From Zobellia uliginosa (GTDB taxonomy: Bacteria; Bacteroidota; Bacteroidia; Flavobacteriales; Flavobacteriaceae), in the NCBI RefSeq assembly GCF_018860745.1, contig NZ_JAHKPY010000002.1:688618-752617 (forward strand): a stretch of DNA of 64,000 bases, read 5' to 3'. The notes beneath the pieces are model-generated. The model saw nothing but the letters and a program-made list of their open reading frames with translations. It was not told where the DNA came from and did no database searches. How positions within the stretch are numbered: position 1 is the first letter of the stretch; every line of letters begins with the position of its first letter. A program made the translations under genes and the position numbers. Shown one piece after another: positions 23,296 to 33,700 of this stretch.

Positions 23296-25902
23296 ATGAG
23301 TATAAAAGATAGCTTAGCAAGTTTATTCGGAAAAGGAAATAATCAAAACGAATCCAGATCGGAATTTAATAAACTACTAAATGATTTACTAAAAGAAGCT
23401 TACAATGGTAATGAACACAACCATTGGATTACTGTATCTTTTAGCAAGTTAGAGACATATCAAAAAATCAAGTCAAAAGATTCTATAACAAAGAAAAAGT
23501 TGCTCTTTGATTTGATACCCCTAATTAACAAATACGAAAAATTATCTAGGAAACCGGGCGGTTATAGTGGACGAGAGGAAACTTATAGAAAAAGCTATCT
23601 CTATCCAGAGTTGTTTAACCTTATGATGCGCAGTAATCTCGATTTTTCGGATGAAGAAATTATTTCTCTGTTAAATGAGTACAAGATATCAGACGATAAA
23701 GCAGGAAGATGGTTCCGTGATTGGCCTCTAGGTTTTACTATCCAACAAGTAGAACGAATTGCAAAAAAGCATGGGCTTTCAGAAATACTAAAAAACCATC
23801 TTAAACAAGTTTTAAAATGGCCTCAGCTTAAAGAAAAAAGACATCATTGGGGGGCCGATCTAGAAAAAGTGAAGGTGAAGATTGAGAAAATAATCTTTGA
23901 AAGTGAGAATACAGATGGTGGAGTAGCTCCTTATAATTTACCAGAAGATCGACTGGCAGAAATTATAAACCCAGAAATTGAAAAGCTAAAATCAGAAGAA
24001 CAGAATCATTGGTATTCCCTTTTTCATTTGTTCATAAAAGCTACGGGTTCGAAGCCTAGTGCAAAATATCTCAAAAGCACTAGTGAACTGATTGATAATA
24101 TTGGACCTTCTAGATATAAAAAATCAGTTCAGTTATGGTTGGATTTTGTAATTCCCTTAAAAGCAATAGAAACACCTCATGTACATGATTATGGGGATGG
24201 TACGACGTATCAATATTCTAGCTATGACTTTCTGCATGAGAAAAACACGATTTTTTTAAAAGGACTTGTTTGGAGTTTATCGAAATTTCATGATTCAAAA
24301 ACTTTAAGCCTAGTAGCAAAACTTACGGAAAGGTCATTTAAGAAAATTCCAGGAGTTGGACCCACCGCTGCAGGAGTTGGTAATGCATGTATTTACACTC
24401 TAGGCAACACAAAAGGATTGGAAGGGATTAGTCATTTGTCTAGATTAAAGTTAAAAATCAAGCAAAACAATACTAAAAAACTTATTGAAAAGTACATTGA
24501 AACTTCTTCGGAAAAATTGGGTGTTTCTTCCTCTGAGATTGAAGAATTGTCTATTCCAGATTTTGGGCTTACTGACGGTTTTAAAAGTTATTCCTTCGAT
24601 GATTATACCCTGAAGCTTAAAATTGAAGGTTTGGGCAAAGTGTTATTGACTTGGATAAAACCAGAAGGTGGAATTCAAAAGACACCCCCCGCATTCATTA
24701 AAAATTCTACAAAACATAAACAGACCTTAAAACGTGTTAAGGAAGATGTTGCCCAAATAAAGAAATATTTAACTGCGCAAAGAGATCGAATCGATCGCTC
24801 ATATCTATATGATAGGATTTGGTCCAACGAGAATTTCTCTAAATTTTATTTGAATCACGGATTGGTAAGTTTCGTGGCTAAAGATTTGGTTTGGGAATTT
24901 AAAAAGATGGACAAATTTATTGCAGCTTATTGGCACCAAGAAAAATGGAAAGATATTAATGATATCGAGCTATCTTGGATTACTGAAGAGACATTAGTAC
25001 GTCTATGGCACCCTATCAATTCTGAAATTAATGAGGTTTTAGGTTGGCGAAATAAGTTAGAGGAATTACAGATAAAACAGGCAGTTAAACAGGTGTATCG
25101 AGAAGTATATATTTTAACCGATGCTGAGATAAATACAAAGTCCTATAGTAATAGAATGGCAGCTCACCTTTTGAAACAGCATCAATTTAATGCGCTTACA
25201 GCTATAAGGGGTTGGCGCTACTCTTTGTTAGGTGCTTATGATGATGGTCGTGATGGCGAAGTTGCTAAAATCAATTTAAAAGAGCATGGTTTAGAGGCGC
25301 AATTTTGGATTAATGAAATCTATGCTGATGATGCGTTTAACGATGCTGGTATTTGGAATTACGTAGCAACAGATCAAGTGCGTTTTATTGATGAAAAGGA
25401 CGAAGTAAAAGATCTGGTTGATATTCCCAAAATGGTGTTGTCGGAGATAATGCGGGATGTGGATTTGTTTGTTGGAGTGGCAAGTGTTGGTAATGACCCA
25501 GAGTGGAGAGATAATGGAGGATTACCTCAATATCGAGATTATTGGACCAGTTATTCTTTTGGAGATCTAAATGAAGTAGCTAAGACAAGAAAAGATATTC
25601 TAGAAAAATTAGTGCCTAGATTGAAAATAAACAATGTTGCAACGATTGAAGGAAAATTTCTTAAGATTAAGGGTACAAAAAGAACATATAAGATTCACAT
25701 AGGAAGCTCCAATATTTTGATGGAGCCTAACGATCAATATCTGTGTATTGTTCCTGCTCGAGGTAAGGATAAAAATACAGAGGACTTGTTTTTGCCTTTT
25801 GAAGGGGATAGAGGTTTATCATTAGTCTTAAGTAAGGCCTTTTTATTAGCAGCCGATGATAAGATTGACGACGCAACTATTCTTAGTCAAATTAATAGCT
25901 AG
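23296..25902 (+). CDS. Large DUF4132 / MolR-like protein
   Basis: An 868-residue cytosolic protein, helical in its N-terminal two thirds (HEAT-like, for example GVGPTAAGVGNACIYTLG and LTERSFKKIPG). The C-terminal third has the phrases LRGWRYSLLG-like AIRGWRYSLLGAYDDG, FWINEIYADDAFNDAG, MVLSEIMRDVDLFVGVASVG and NDPEWRDNGG, typical of the end of DUF4132 proteins such as E. coli MolR/YehI. Their biochemical role is unknown. It closes the WYL operon. Genes of this type are found near rtcB in other genomes as far as I recall, which would make this part of the repair system; I cannot confirm this here. Confidence 0.75.
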   Translation: MSIKDSLASLFGKGNNQNESRSEFNKLLNDLLKEAYNGNEHNHWITVSFSKLETYQKIKSKDSITKKKLLFDLIPLINKYEKLSRKPGGYSGREETYRKSYLYPELFNLMMRSNLDFSDEEIISLLNEYKISDDKAGRWFRDWPLGFTIQQVERIAKKHGLSEILKNHLKQVLKWPQLKEKRHHWGADLEKVKVKIEKIIFESENTDGGVAPYNLPEDRLAEIINPEIEKLKSEEQNHWYSLFHLFIKATGSKPSAKYLKSTSELIDNIGPSRYKKSVQLWLDFVIPLKAIETPHVHDYGDGTTYQYSSYDFLHEKNTIFLKGLVWSLSKFHDSKTLSLVAKLTERSFKKIPGVGPTAAGVGNACIYTLGNTKGLEGISHLSRLKLKIKQNNTKKLIEKYIETSSEKLGVSSSEIEELSIPDFGLTDGFKSYSFDDYTLKLKIEGLGKVLLTWIKPEGGIQKTPPAFIKNSTKHKQTLKRVKEDVAQIKKYLTAQRDRIDRSYLYDRIWSNENFSKFYLNHGLVSFVAKDLVWEFKKMDKFIAAYWHQEKWKDINDIELSWITEETLVRLWHPINSEINEVLGWRNKLEELQIKQAVKQVYREVYILTDAEINTKSYSNRMAAHLLKQHQFNALTAIRGWRYSLLGAYDDGRDGEVAKINLKEHGLEAQFWINEIYADDAFNDAGIWNYVATDQVRFIDEKDEVKDLVDIPKMVLSEIMRDVDLFVGVASVGNDPEWRDNGGLPQYRDYWTSYSFGDLNEVAKTRKDILEKLVPRLKINNVATIEGKFLKIKGTKRTYKIHIGSSNILMEPNDQYLCIVPARGKDKNTEDLFLPFEGDRGLSLVLSKAFLLAADDKIDDATILSQINS

Positions 25903-25933
25903 CAAAAGTTCAAATAAATTGATTCGAAAATGG

Positions 25934-26297
25934 GATACAATATGTAACAAACCTAGTAAAGATAGGGCGTAGGGGAGTTCGGGTTACAAATGAAGTACAC
26001 TACAATGGTTTCTTTGGGTTGGATGTTTGTTGTTAAGAGCTGTTTATATCTTTCAAAAATTTAAATAAAAAAAATAATGGGAGAACCTACAATCTGAACA
26101 TCTGGCATTAATACGCAAAAACTATCGCACGAATTATTACTACATTATAAAAGACAAAGTTTGAATTTGAGGACTTTTTGTTAATGTCTTAGAATCGTTT
26201 AATAAAAAATACGCCAACTCTCGTTAATGCATGCTAACCAACCTACTTTTTGACTGAGAAAATCTCTTATAATTGTCCAATCACTCCACCATTACGG
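25934..26297. repeat. Direct repeat copy B flanking the RNA-repair island
   Basis: It aligns over about 360 bases with 12106-12466, same orientation, at roughly 75-80 percent by eye. It starts 31 bases after the DUF4132 stop. The terminator hairpin and the inverted repeat of copy A are both damaged here, so this is the older or unselected copy. Confidence 0.85.
26243..26297 (-). pseudogene. Remnant of a slipin gene 3' end
   Basis: Read on the minus strand it gives NGGVIGQL-stop-EIFSVKK-stop, against NGGVVKQLKEIFSVNK at the end of the intact slipin. One internal stop and loss of everything upstream show it is dead. It implies a second slipin copy or a segmental duplication once stood here. 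Confidence 0.75.
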
Positions 26298-26367
26298 TAG
26301 GGTTGGGAATTCGGAGAAAGCCTCAAATCTCATCCCTATTATGGAGAAATATCAAAATATGCATTAC

Positions 26368-28551
26368 TTATTCTTTTCTAACCTCATACAATTCTCCTTG
26401 AAATTCCTTGTTAAAGATTACCTTAAAGCCTTTGGAATACAGTTCTTTTCCCGAACCATTACTAATAACTCTCTTTTCTGGACCTAGAAGCACTTCATAT
26501 GTAGAACTTGGGTCAAGGTGATCTATGGTGACCCACATTTCATTCTTTTTAGAGTTTTGTTTAAAAACTCCAACAATTCCACCGGATTTAGTATCCGTAT
26601 TTATACGTTGAAAACCATCCCAAAACCCATCTTGTGGTTCCCCAAAACCTGGAAGATCTTGTCGATAGGACATGAAATCATATTGAACCTGCATCTTTTT
26701 CAGCCAATCTGCCATTGTCTTGATTTCACTTTGCTGTTCATTAGATAATTGTCTAGGATCTCCTAAGACAATTGGTAAGGTCCCGGATAAGGACTTCAAA
26801 GAGAACACAAAGTTAGGGTCATCCAGTCGTTGATTACCAATTACCATTGAAGAAGCAGGAATAACAGGTGTGCGAGACCAAGCCAACCTACGAACCTTTA
26901 AGCTCCCCAATGGCGCGTTATCGATAAAATTGGAAAGCCAGTTGCCATCGGCATGCTTGCACATATCCAAATCAATTAAGTGCAGTGCACCCATAGTTTC
27001 AAAAGTACAATCTATAAAGAGGTTGGGGGCGGAGGCGTGCAACTCGTCAAACAGTTCCCAAGTAGATTGGTACATTTCTAACATAGATTCATTACGGTCT
27101 TTATGATTGTGGTTTGTTGCATGGCATCCAGACCTAGTTTTGTCTGAAGTATAAGCACCCGTTACTGCTGCGAAATCTCCTTTTACATATTCTAAACCAT
27201 ATTCATTTACCATTTCTAAAATTACATCACGGATGTAATCTTTCCAGCCCGTGGTCATACACATGGATCGTGATTCCCAGTCATATACTTTATCTTTATC
27301 TGAATGTAAGTTGATATCTTCACCGTTAGCCTTTCTCACCGTCCATTCTGGGTGGTCTATATAGACATTACTTTTCGTTTCGGCGGAAGCAAGACTAATC
27401 CAGACACCAGGTTTCATTCCTTTAGATTTGATATAATCAAAAACAGGTTTTAGGCCATTTGGAAATTTTTTTTTGCTAACGCCCCAATCACCATAGGATT
27501 CTTGCCAGCCATCGTCAATAACAAACTCTTGTGCTCCACATGCTGCAGCCGCGTCTATGAGCCCATAAATAATATCTTCATTAATGTCGTGCCGAAAAGG
27601 CTCCCAAGTGTTATAAACAAATGTGGGTTTTTCTGTTACATTGTAAATACGTGCACCCATATGTTTTCTCACAAAATCATTTACTGTGGTATTTAAAACT
27701 AAGCTTGGGTCGTTAGTATGATTGTAGAGACCTGAAAACACCCATGTGCTTTCCCAAGTTTCATTAGGTTCTATCCATTTTCTAAAACCAAAATTTTGTT
27801 GAATATGTGTGAGACCAGTGGTTAATAGGCTTGGTTTCAAAAATGCCGATGTTCTTTTCATTACTCCTGGTGCCTCATTGCCTAAAAACACTCCCCGTTT
27901 TGTTGAGTGGTTATGAATCACCATTATTGGATCGTACCATTCTCCAATGAATTGTCCTAAATGCTTTTGACGGCCATAATCGTTCATTATCCAACTTGAT
28001 GTGCCTACATCATCATCTGCTATTTTTAATCGTTCAACATCCACGGATTCTAGTTTTAACTTATTATCACCGGTGTTTTTAAATTCAAGCTTTTTTCGGA
28101 TGAGAGGTAAATCTGGGTAGATGAGATAGGTAATACTTAACTGTAATTCGATTTCCTTTGATCTAAGATTTAACTTAATCCCATTTTCAACTTTCTGAGA
28201 AGAAATAAATTCCCACTCACTAAGGCCAGTATATTCCTTGTCGTTAATCTTAAACCCAAATTCATCGGAATCGGATACTAAAAGTTTGTCTTCATCATTT
28301 TTATTAGAGTGGGTATTGATAAGAAGAAATTCTTGTTTGTCGTTAAGTAGTTTAAAGGAGCTCGCCGTAAAACTACCGGACTGACTTAGTTTTATTTCTC
28401 TATGTATAATACCATTATCTAACGTCACTACATTATTATTATAAATAGCGGTAACCTGTGACATAAGTACTTGTTTTGGGAAGAATAAACTAAATAAGGT
28501 GGAAATAAAAAGCCAAACTCTCATGTCTGTTTTGGAATACTTTGTTTTCAT
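26368..28551 (-). CDS. GH36 alpha-galactosidase-like enzyme
   Basis: A 727-residue secreted protein (signal about residues 10-31). It has an N-terminal beta-sandwich, a TIM barrel from about residue 300 (FVYNTWEPFR, FVIDDGWQESYGDWG, KFPNGLKPVFDYIKSKGMKPG) and a C-terminal beta domain. The barrel matches GH36 melibiases. Asp459 in YVKGDFAAV is the likely nucleophile and Asp535 in KHADGNW the likely acid/base. It would release terminal alpha-galactose in the periplasm. It is the last gene of the SusC arm, 6 bases after the sulfatase gene, so desulfation and galactose release are probably coupled. Other GH36 specificities, such as alpha-N-acetylgalactosaminidase, are possible. Confidence 0.88.
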   Translation of the reverse strand: MKTKYSKTDMRVWLFISTLFSLFFPKQVLMSQVTAIYNNNVVTLDNGIIHREIKLSQSGSFTASSFKLLNDKQEFLLINTHSNKNDEDKLLVSDSDEFGFKINDKEYTGLSEWEFISSQKVENGIKLNLRSKEIELQLSITYLIYPDLPLIRKKLEFKNTGDNKLKLESVDVERLKIADDDVGTSSWIMNDYGRQKHLGQFIGEWYDPIMVIHNHSTKRGVFLGNEAPGVMKRTSAFLKPSLLTTGLTHIQQNFGFRKWIEPNETWESTWVFSGLYNHTNDPSLVLNTTVNDFVRKHMGARIYNVTEKPTFVYNTWEPFRHDINEDIIYGLIDAAAACGAQEFVIDDGWQESYGDWGVSKKKFPNGLKPVFDYIKSKGMKPGVWISLASAETKSNVYIDHPEWTVRKANGEDINLHSDKDKVYDWESRSMCMTTGWKDYIRDVILEMVNEYGLEYVKGDFAAVTGAYTSDKTRSGCHATNHNHKDRNESMLEMYQSTWELFDELHASAPNLFIDCTFETMGALHLIDLDMCKHADGNWLSNFIDNAPLGSLKVRRLAWSRTPVIPASSMVIGNQRLDDPNFVFSLKSLSGTLPIVLGDPRQLSNEQQSEIKTMADWLKKMQVQYDFMSYRQDLPGFGEPQDGFWDGFQRINTDTKSGGIVGVFKQNSKKNEMWVTIDHLDPSSTYEVLLGPEKRVISNGSGKELYSKGFKVIFNKEFQGELYEVRKE

Positions 28552-28557
28552 AAGTAG

Positions 28558-30084
28558 TTATTGTTTAAATTGATCAAACTCAGGATTAAGTTTAGCATTT
28601 TTGAAATACGGTATGTCTTTCCATAAATCGTAAGTAGCTTTTAATTGGGCTGTTGACTCTGAATATTGACCTTTATCATCAGTTTCTTTTATCCAATTTT
28701 CTAAAACAATTCTGTGTTCTTTCAATATTTGAAAATATTTTGGATTTTTAGCCAGGTTGTCAATTTGATATGGGTCTTCTTTTAAAAAATATAATTCTTC
28801 AAGCGGTCTTGCTCCAAACCAATGGCTTTTTTGATATGTCGTCAATAAATCTTCTTCATAAGCTTTTTTCATATCTTTTACAATTAGTCTATCATCTCTG
28901 TAACTAGCCTGCATCATTGTTCTGTTAGGATAATAATTTTTGATATAACGATAGTTTTTTGACACCACAGTTCTAATTTTGTCGATGGTGTAGTCACAAC
29001 GATCTCTTGCTCCAATTACATAATCTTGCTCAATAAATGTTTTTGAAAATAAATTTCGGCCATCTAAATAAGCTGGAACCTTTGCTTTTCCCATGGCCAG
29101 TGTCGTAGCGGTAATATCTAAAAGAGAGACTAAATCGTATCTAACACTTCCTGGAATTAATGCAGGGTGATTTCCTTTTATTATCAATGGTACTAACATT
29201 CCGCCTTCATAACAAAATTGCTTGTGTCGCAATGACATAGGACTTCCATGATCAGAAAAGAAATATACAATGGTATTATCTAATTCCCCATCCGTTTCTA
29301 ATTGTTTTAAAATAGTATCTACATTGACGTCAGCACCTCTATTAGCATTGTAATGGTCTGTCCATGCTTCACGTTGTGAAGGAAGATCAGGAAAATATGG
29401 AGGTATTGGAACCTCATTAGCCCCTAATTCTTGACCTTTACGTACAAATTTGGCATGAGCTTTTCCGCCATCTATTTGAATTTGGCCAAACCAAGGTTGC
29501 TTTTTATCCGTTCTTGCATTCCATGTATCTTCTGTAACTGATCTGGCGTGTTTTGCCCAATTACCTTGCCAGCCATTCATTCCATGCTCATAATCCTCTT
29601 TATTTCCTACAGTATATAAGTCCTTTCTATTATAATGGAAATTGTAATCATCTTTGCCACTATTAAATGTAAAGTAACCTGCTTCTTGCATTAATTCAGG
29701 GAGCGTCTTCATACCTTCCTGTAAATAAATGCGAAGATTTTCAGGTACGATTTCTCCATCTGCTGATCTGCTCGAACGATGATTATGGGTGCCTGTAGTA
29801 GTTTGCATAACGCCAGTAATTAATGCAGAACGGCTTGCTGAACATACGGGTGCAGTAGCGTAGGCCCTATTGAACCGTACGCCTTCTGAAGCTAATCTAT
29901 CTATTACTGGGGTAGCATTTTTGTTTATTGAATCGCCATAACAACCCATAAATGGCGATAAATCTTCAGCAAAAATCCAAAGAATATTTGGTTTCTTACT
30001 CTCTACCCTTTTTTGTGAATTACACAAAAAGCATGTCATGATAATGACTGAACATAGAGCACATTTAGATAATATAACTTTCAT
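28558..30084 (-). CDS. Type I sulfatase (formylglycine-dependent)
   Basis: A 508-residue lipoprotein-like sulfatase (Cys21 in TCFLC as lipobox candidate). The sulfatase signature VCSASRSALITG puts the formylglycine cysteine at Cys81, a C-x-A-x-R variant. Metal ligands include FAEDLSP (residues 38-44) and FFSDHGSPMS. The family is S1; the subfamily and regiospecificity cannot be read. It needs an anaerobic- or aerobic-type maturase, which is not in this window. Placed between the cupin and GH36 genes in the SusC operon, it shows that the target glycan is sulfated. Confidence 0.93.
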   Translation of the reverse strand: MKVILSKCALCSVIIMTCFLCNSQKRVESKKPNILWIFAEDLSPFMGCYGDSINKNATPVIDRLASEGVRFNRAYATAPVCSASRSALITGVMQTTTGTHNHRSSRSADGEIVPENLRIYLQEGMKTLPELMQEAGYFTFNSGKDDYNFHYNRKDLYTVGNKEDYEHGMNGWQGNWAKHARSVTEDTWNARTDKKQPWFGQIQIDGGKAHAKFVRKGQELGANEVPIPPYFPDLPSQREAWTDHYNANRGADVNVDTILKQLETDGELDNTIVYFFSDHGSPMSLRHKQFCYEGGMLVPLIIKGNHPALIPGSVRYDLVSLLDITATTLAMGKAKVPAYLDGRNLFSKTFIEQDYVIGARDRCDYTIDKIRTVVSKNYRYIKNYYPNRTMMQASYRDDRLIVKDMKKAYEEDLLTTYQKSHWFGARPLEELYFLKEDPYQIDNLAKNPKYFQILKEHRIVLENWIKETDDKGQYSESTAQLKATYDLWKDIPYFKNAKLNPEFDQFKQ

Positions 30085-30218
30085 TTTTTGTATGCTAAGA
30101 AATTAAACCAAATAGGATTACAATTGTGGTAAGTTCTTTTCTGTATGACAATAGGAATAGTAAACTAACCAATTTAAAGAGTGAAAATTTTCTCTATTAT
30201 GGTATTTTTAATTTGTAT

Positions 30219-30578
30219 TTATTGTCTTAAATATGCATCAGTTTTATCAATCCAATCTTGTCGGAGAGGGGTAAATGTGTCTGTCTCCTCAACATCCCCA
30301 ATCATAAGTGCTTCATGGGGTAAATTTCCAGGAATTATTATAAATTCACCAGCATGTACATCAATAACCTTAGATTTATCTTCACCAAACCAAAAGCGAA
30401 TAGTCCCCTTATGGACATCAGTAAATTGTTCATTTTCATGCTTGTGTAATGGTACCAAAAAACCATCTTTGAATTTCATACGTCCAACCATTATTTTTTC
30501 ACCAAATACTAATTGCCGTTGCATTTTCTCATTAATTTCTTCTTCGGGAATACTATCCCACCTACGTTTTTCTATCAT
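30219..30578 (-). CDS. Single-domain cupin protein
   Basis: A 119-residue cytosolic cupin. The two metal motifs are visible as LVPLHKHENEQ (His-x-His...Glu) and IIPGNLPHEA. Small cupins in PULs often act as sugar isomerases, lyases or dioxygenases in monosaccharide catabolism, or bind sugars. It lies on the minus strand between the sulfatase and VCBS genes with gaps of 134 and 177 bases. The substrate is unknown. Confidence 0.85.
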   Translation of the reverse strand: MIEKRRWDSIPEEEINEKMQRQLVFGEKIMVGRMKFKDGFLVPLHKHENEQFTDVHKGTIRFWFGEDKSKVIDVHAGEFIIIPGNLPHEALMIGDVEETDTFTPLRQDWIDKTDAYLRQ

Positions 30579-30755
30579 ATTTTTTTTATTAATTTAACAA
30601 GGCTTTGATATTGTTAAAATTGTAAAGACTAATAAGATGTTTGCAACAAACATCTTATTAGTGATTTTTATGGAACTGTTTATACTAGAAAGTATTATGT
30701 TTTGCGTATCTCTATCTATTACTGAAACCTGAAGGTTATGAGACACATAATTTAT

Positions 30756-33700
30756 TCAATGTTTTAAAAGAGCTTTTTTTCCTCCATTGAAATTATAAAT
30801 AGTAATCTGTTTGACGTTCAAGGGGTTGTACTTTAAAATTCTAGAAGATTGCGATAAATACGATTGACCATAATAGAATTCATGCTTTCTTGTTCTTCCA
30901 TCATTTAAAGTTATTAAAGCGAATGAATTCATCTTTTCAGCTTTATAAATTTTAAAACTGCTAGTTGTTTGGAGATATGCTTTTAAATTATTGTTATTCT
31001 GTGATGCTAAAAAGAGCGACTTTCCATTTTTGCAGATAAGTTCCGCCAATGATCTGCTATCATTTTGAACCGAAAATCCAGTTTCTTTGAAATTCAAAGC
31101 ATTGAAATTACCTTCGCCATCCCCACTAAAAAATAGTCCATTTAAAGCATCATACCTTCCCAAGGTAGCATTTGTCTGGTAAGAATTACCTATTAAGGTA
31201 AGGTCTAAAGTGCCATTTTCATCAACATCTTGAACGAGCATTCCATTAACAGGTGCGAATTGAGCTATATATGGAAGACTTTTAACTTTAAATGATGGAA
31301 TACCATCTTTATCCGTACCCTGGTTTTCAAAATATGCTGATGCAAAATATTTAGCGTTCATTTGAAGACTTTCCTCAACTTCTTCTTTAGTTAATACTTG
31401 AGATAATTTTGATTCTGCATACGTAGTATGGTTCTTAAACCTTTTTTTCATCATTACCAGTTGTTCAGCGATTTCATTTCGAGAAGGTAATGGATAGTAT
31501 GAACCATCTTGTTCAAAAGCTACAATAGGATCAATACTGCCGTTGCCATCAAAGTCATTAACATAAATCAGGAGGGGAAATTCGGTTGACGCCTTTAGTT
31601 TTGAGTTCAAGCCAAGATTACCACCTATATAATCAATATCACCGTCGTTATCGAAATCAGCCCCAACAAAGCTGTTCCACCAACCCGTATGGTTATTCAT
31701 ACCGGTTATTTTGGTAGTTATATTTATAAATTTATTCCCGGTATTCTGGAAAAACGTAGGAGGCATCCACTCACCAGCCAATAACAAATCTAGTTTTCCG
31801 TCATTGTTGAAATCAGTCCAAAGAGATGTAGTAACCATACCCAGGTCTTCCATTTCAGGGGCTACATCATGTGTGACGTCTACAAAAACTGGGCAATCTT
31901 TTTTCTGCGAATCGTTCCTTAGAATGGCACTCCGCGATGGGTATGGGTAGCTGTTAGGCTTAATTCTGCCACCTACAAATAAATCTAAATCACCATCACC
32001 GTCATAATCTGCAGCGATTACATTTGATCCACTTTCCGCAAGCTCTGGAAGCGCATTAGTATCTAATTTAAAATTGCTATTACCATCATTAATATATAAT
32101 CTGTCTTTATAATAATCAGATCCGCTTTTAAACTCAGTGCTACCGCTTACAATATAAAGATCTAAATCATCATCATTGTCGGCATCGAACAATAAACAGC
32201 CCATATCTTCTTCATACTTGCGACCATCAGTTATGGGGATTCCTAAAAAAGTTCCATCAGTTTTTTGGGTAAACAACTTGCCGGAGTGACCAAAGCTACC
32301 ACCAACAAAAAAATCCTCTAGGTTATCACCATTTATATCACCAATAGCTATGCCAGGCCCACTTTGCGAATGCATATGTGGTAATAATGGTTGATTAAGA
32401 AAATCAATATATACTTTTTCCTTATGCAGATATGTGAGATTGAGACTATCTGTAACATTTTTGAATAGTGGTTTAGTATTGGTTAGAGAAATACTATCCG
32501 AATTTTTAAGTTTTGGTAAATTCGCATTTTTATAGCTTAATTCTAACTTTTGATTGCCATTAATCATTTCTAGTAATTGACTTTTGCCATCGGCCCATAC
32601 CACTTCCAAAGTATCAACAAGTTTGGTGGAACCAACACCAAAATGGATAATATCCTCAACAGTAGATTGAAATCCGCGATAGGGCGATTGTTCATAGTAC
32701 TGCATCCTCTCTTTGGTTTTTATATATATTTTTGTTCCTATTCCAGAAAGATTATTGGTTGGGCCTTTTAATTTGACTTTAAGGAAATTGTTTCTCGTAG
32801 TTGAGTCTTTATTACTAATTGGGTATAAGGTGTTTTCTAAGAATTGTACTTTATCGTTTATATTGTTGACCACTATATCTAAATCACCATCATTGTCGAA
32901 ATCTGCAAAAGCAGCACCTTGTGAAAAAGTAGAGTCAATAACTCCCCATTTTTCTGATACGTCAGCAAAGGTAAGATCTCCGTTATTTTTAAAAATTTTA
33001 TTAGGTACTTTCAAAGAAGGATAAGTGTCGAGTAATTCTAGTAACTCTCTGTTTTGGTCTACATATGACTTAAATAAAAGCCTGCCGCCCTCATTTCTAT
33101 AGTCTGAATAATCAGAATTAGTGATGTCTTTGGGGTAACCATTAGCGATAAACAAGTCCCTATTGCCATCGTTATCTAAATCTATCATTAAAGGTGACCA
33201 ACTCCAATTCGATTCTGAAACACCTGAGAATTGACCAATTTCGCTAAATATAGGTAATCCACTTTCAGAATTTCCTTGGTTTAGTTGCAAAGTATTTCGC
33301 ACATATTGGGGGTCGTAATTGTATTGCTCTTTATACAAATTGCGTTCATAACGGATACCTTGAAGCATCAGCTTTCTTCCTTTGTTTTCTCTTGGCAGCA
33401 TATCTAGAGTAATCACATCAACCAAACCATCATTGTTAATATCTGCAATATCATTTCCCATAGCAGAATGGCTCTGATGTTTAAACATGGAAGATATTTG
33501 ATCTGTAAAGGTGCCATTTTTGTTGTTTATATATAGAATGTCATTTGAAATGTAATCGTTAGATACGTAAATGTCTGGCCACCCATCTAAATTCATATCC
33601 TGTATAGCTAAACCTAGTCCGTAACCTTCTTTTATAATTCCAGCTTCTATAGTCACATCGGAAAAAAAAATTTCACCTGTTTCTATAAAGTTGTTTTTAT

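Noticed and set aside
30181-30597. Plus-strand 138-codon frame
   Set aside because: It is the shadow of the cupin gene, which has clear cupin metal motifs on the other strand.
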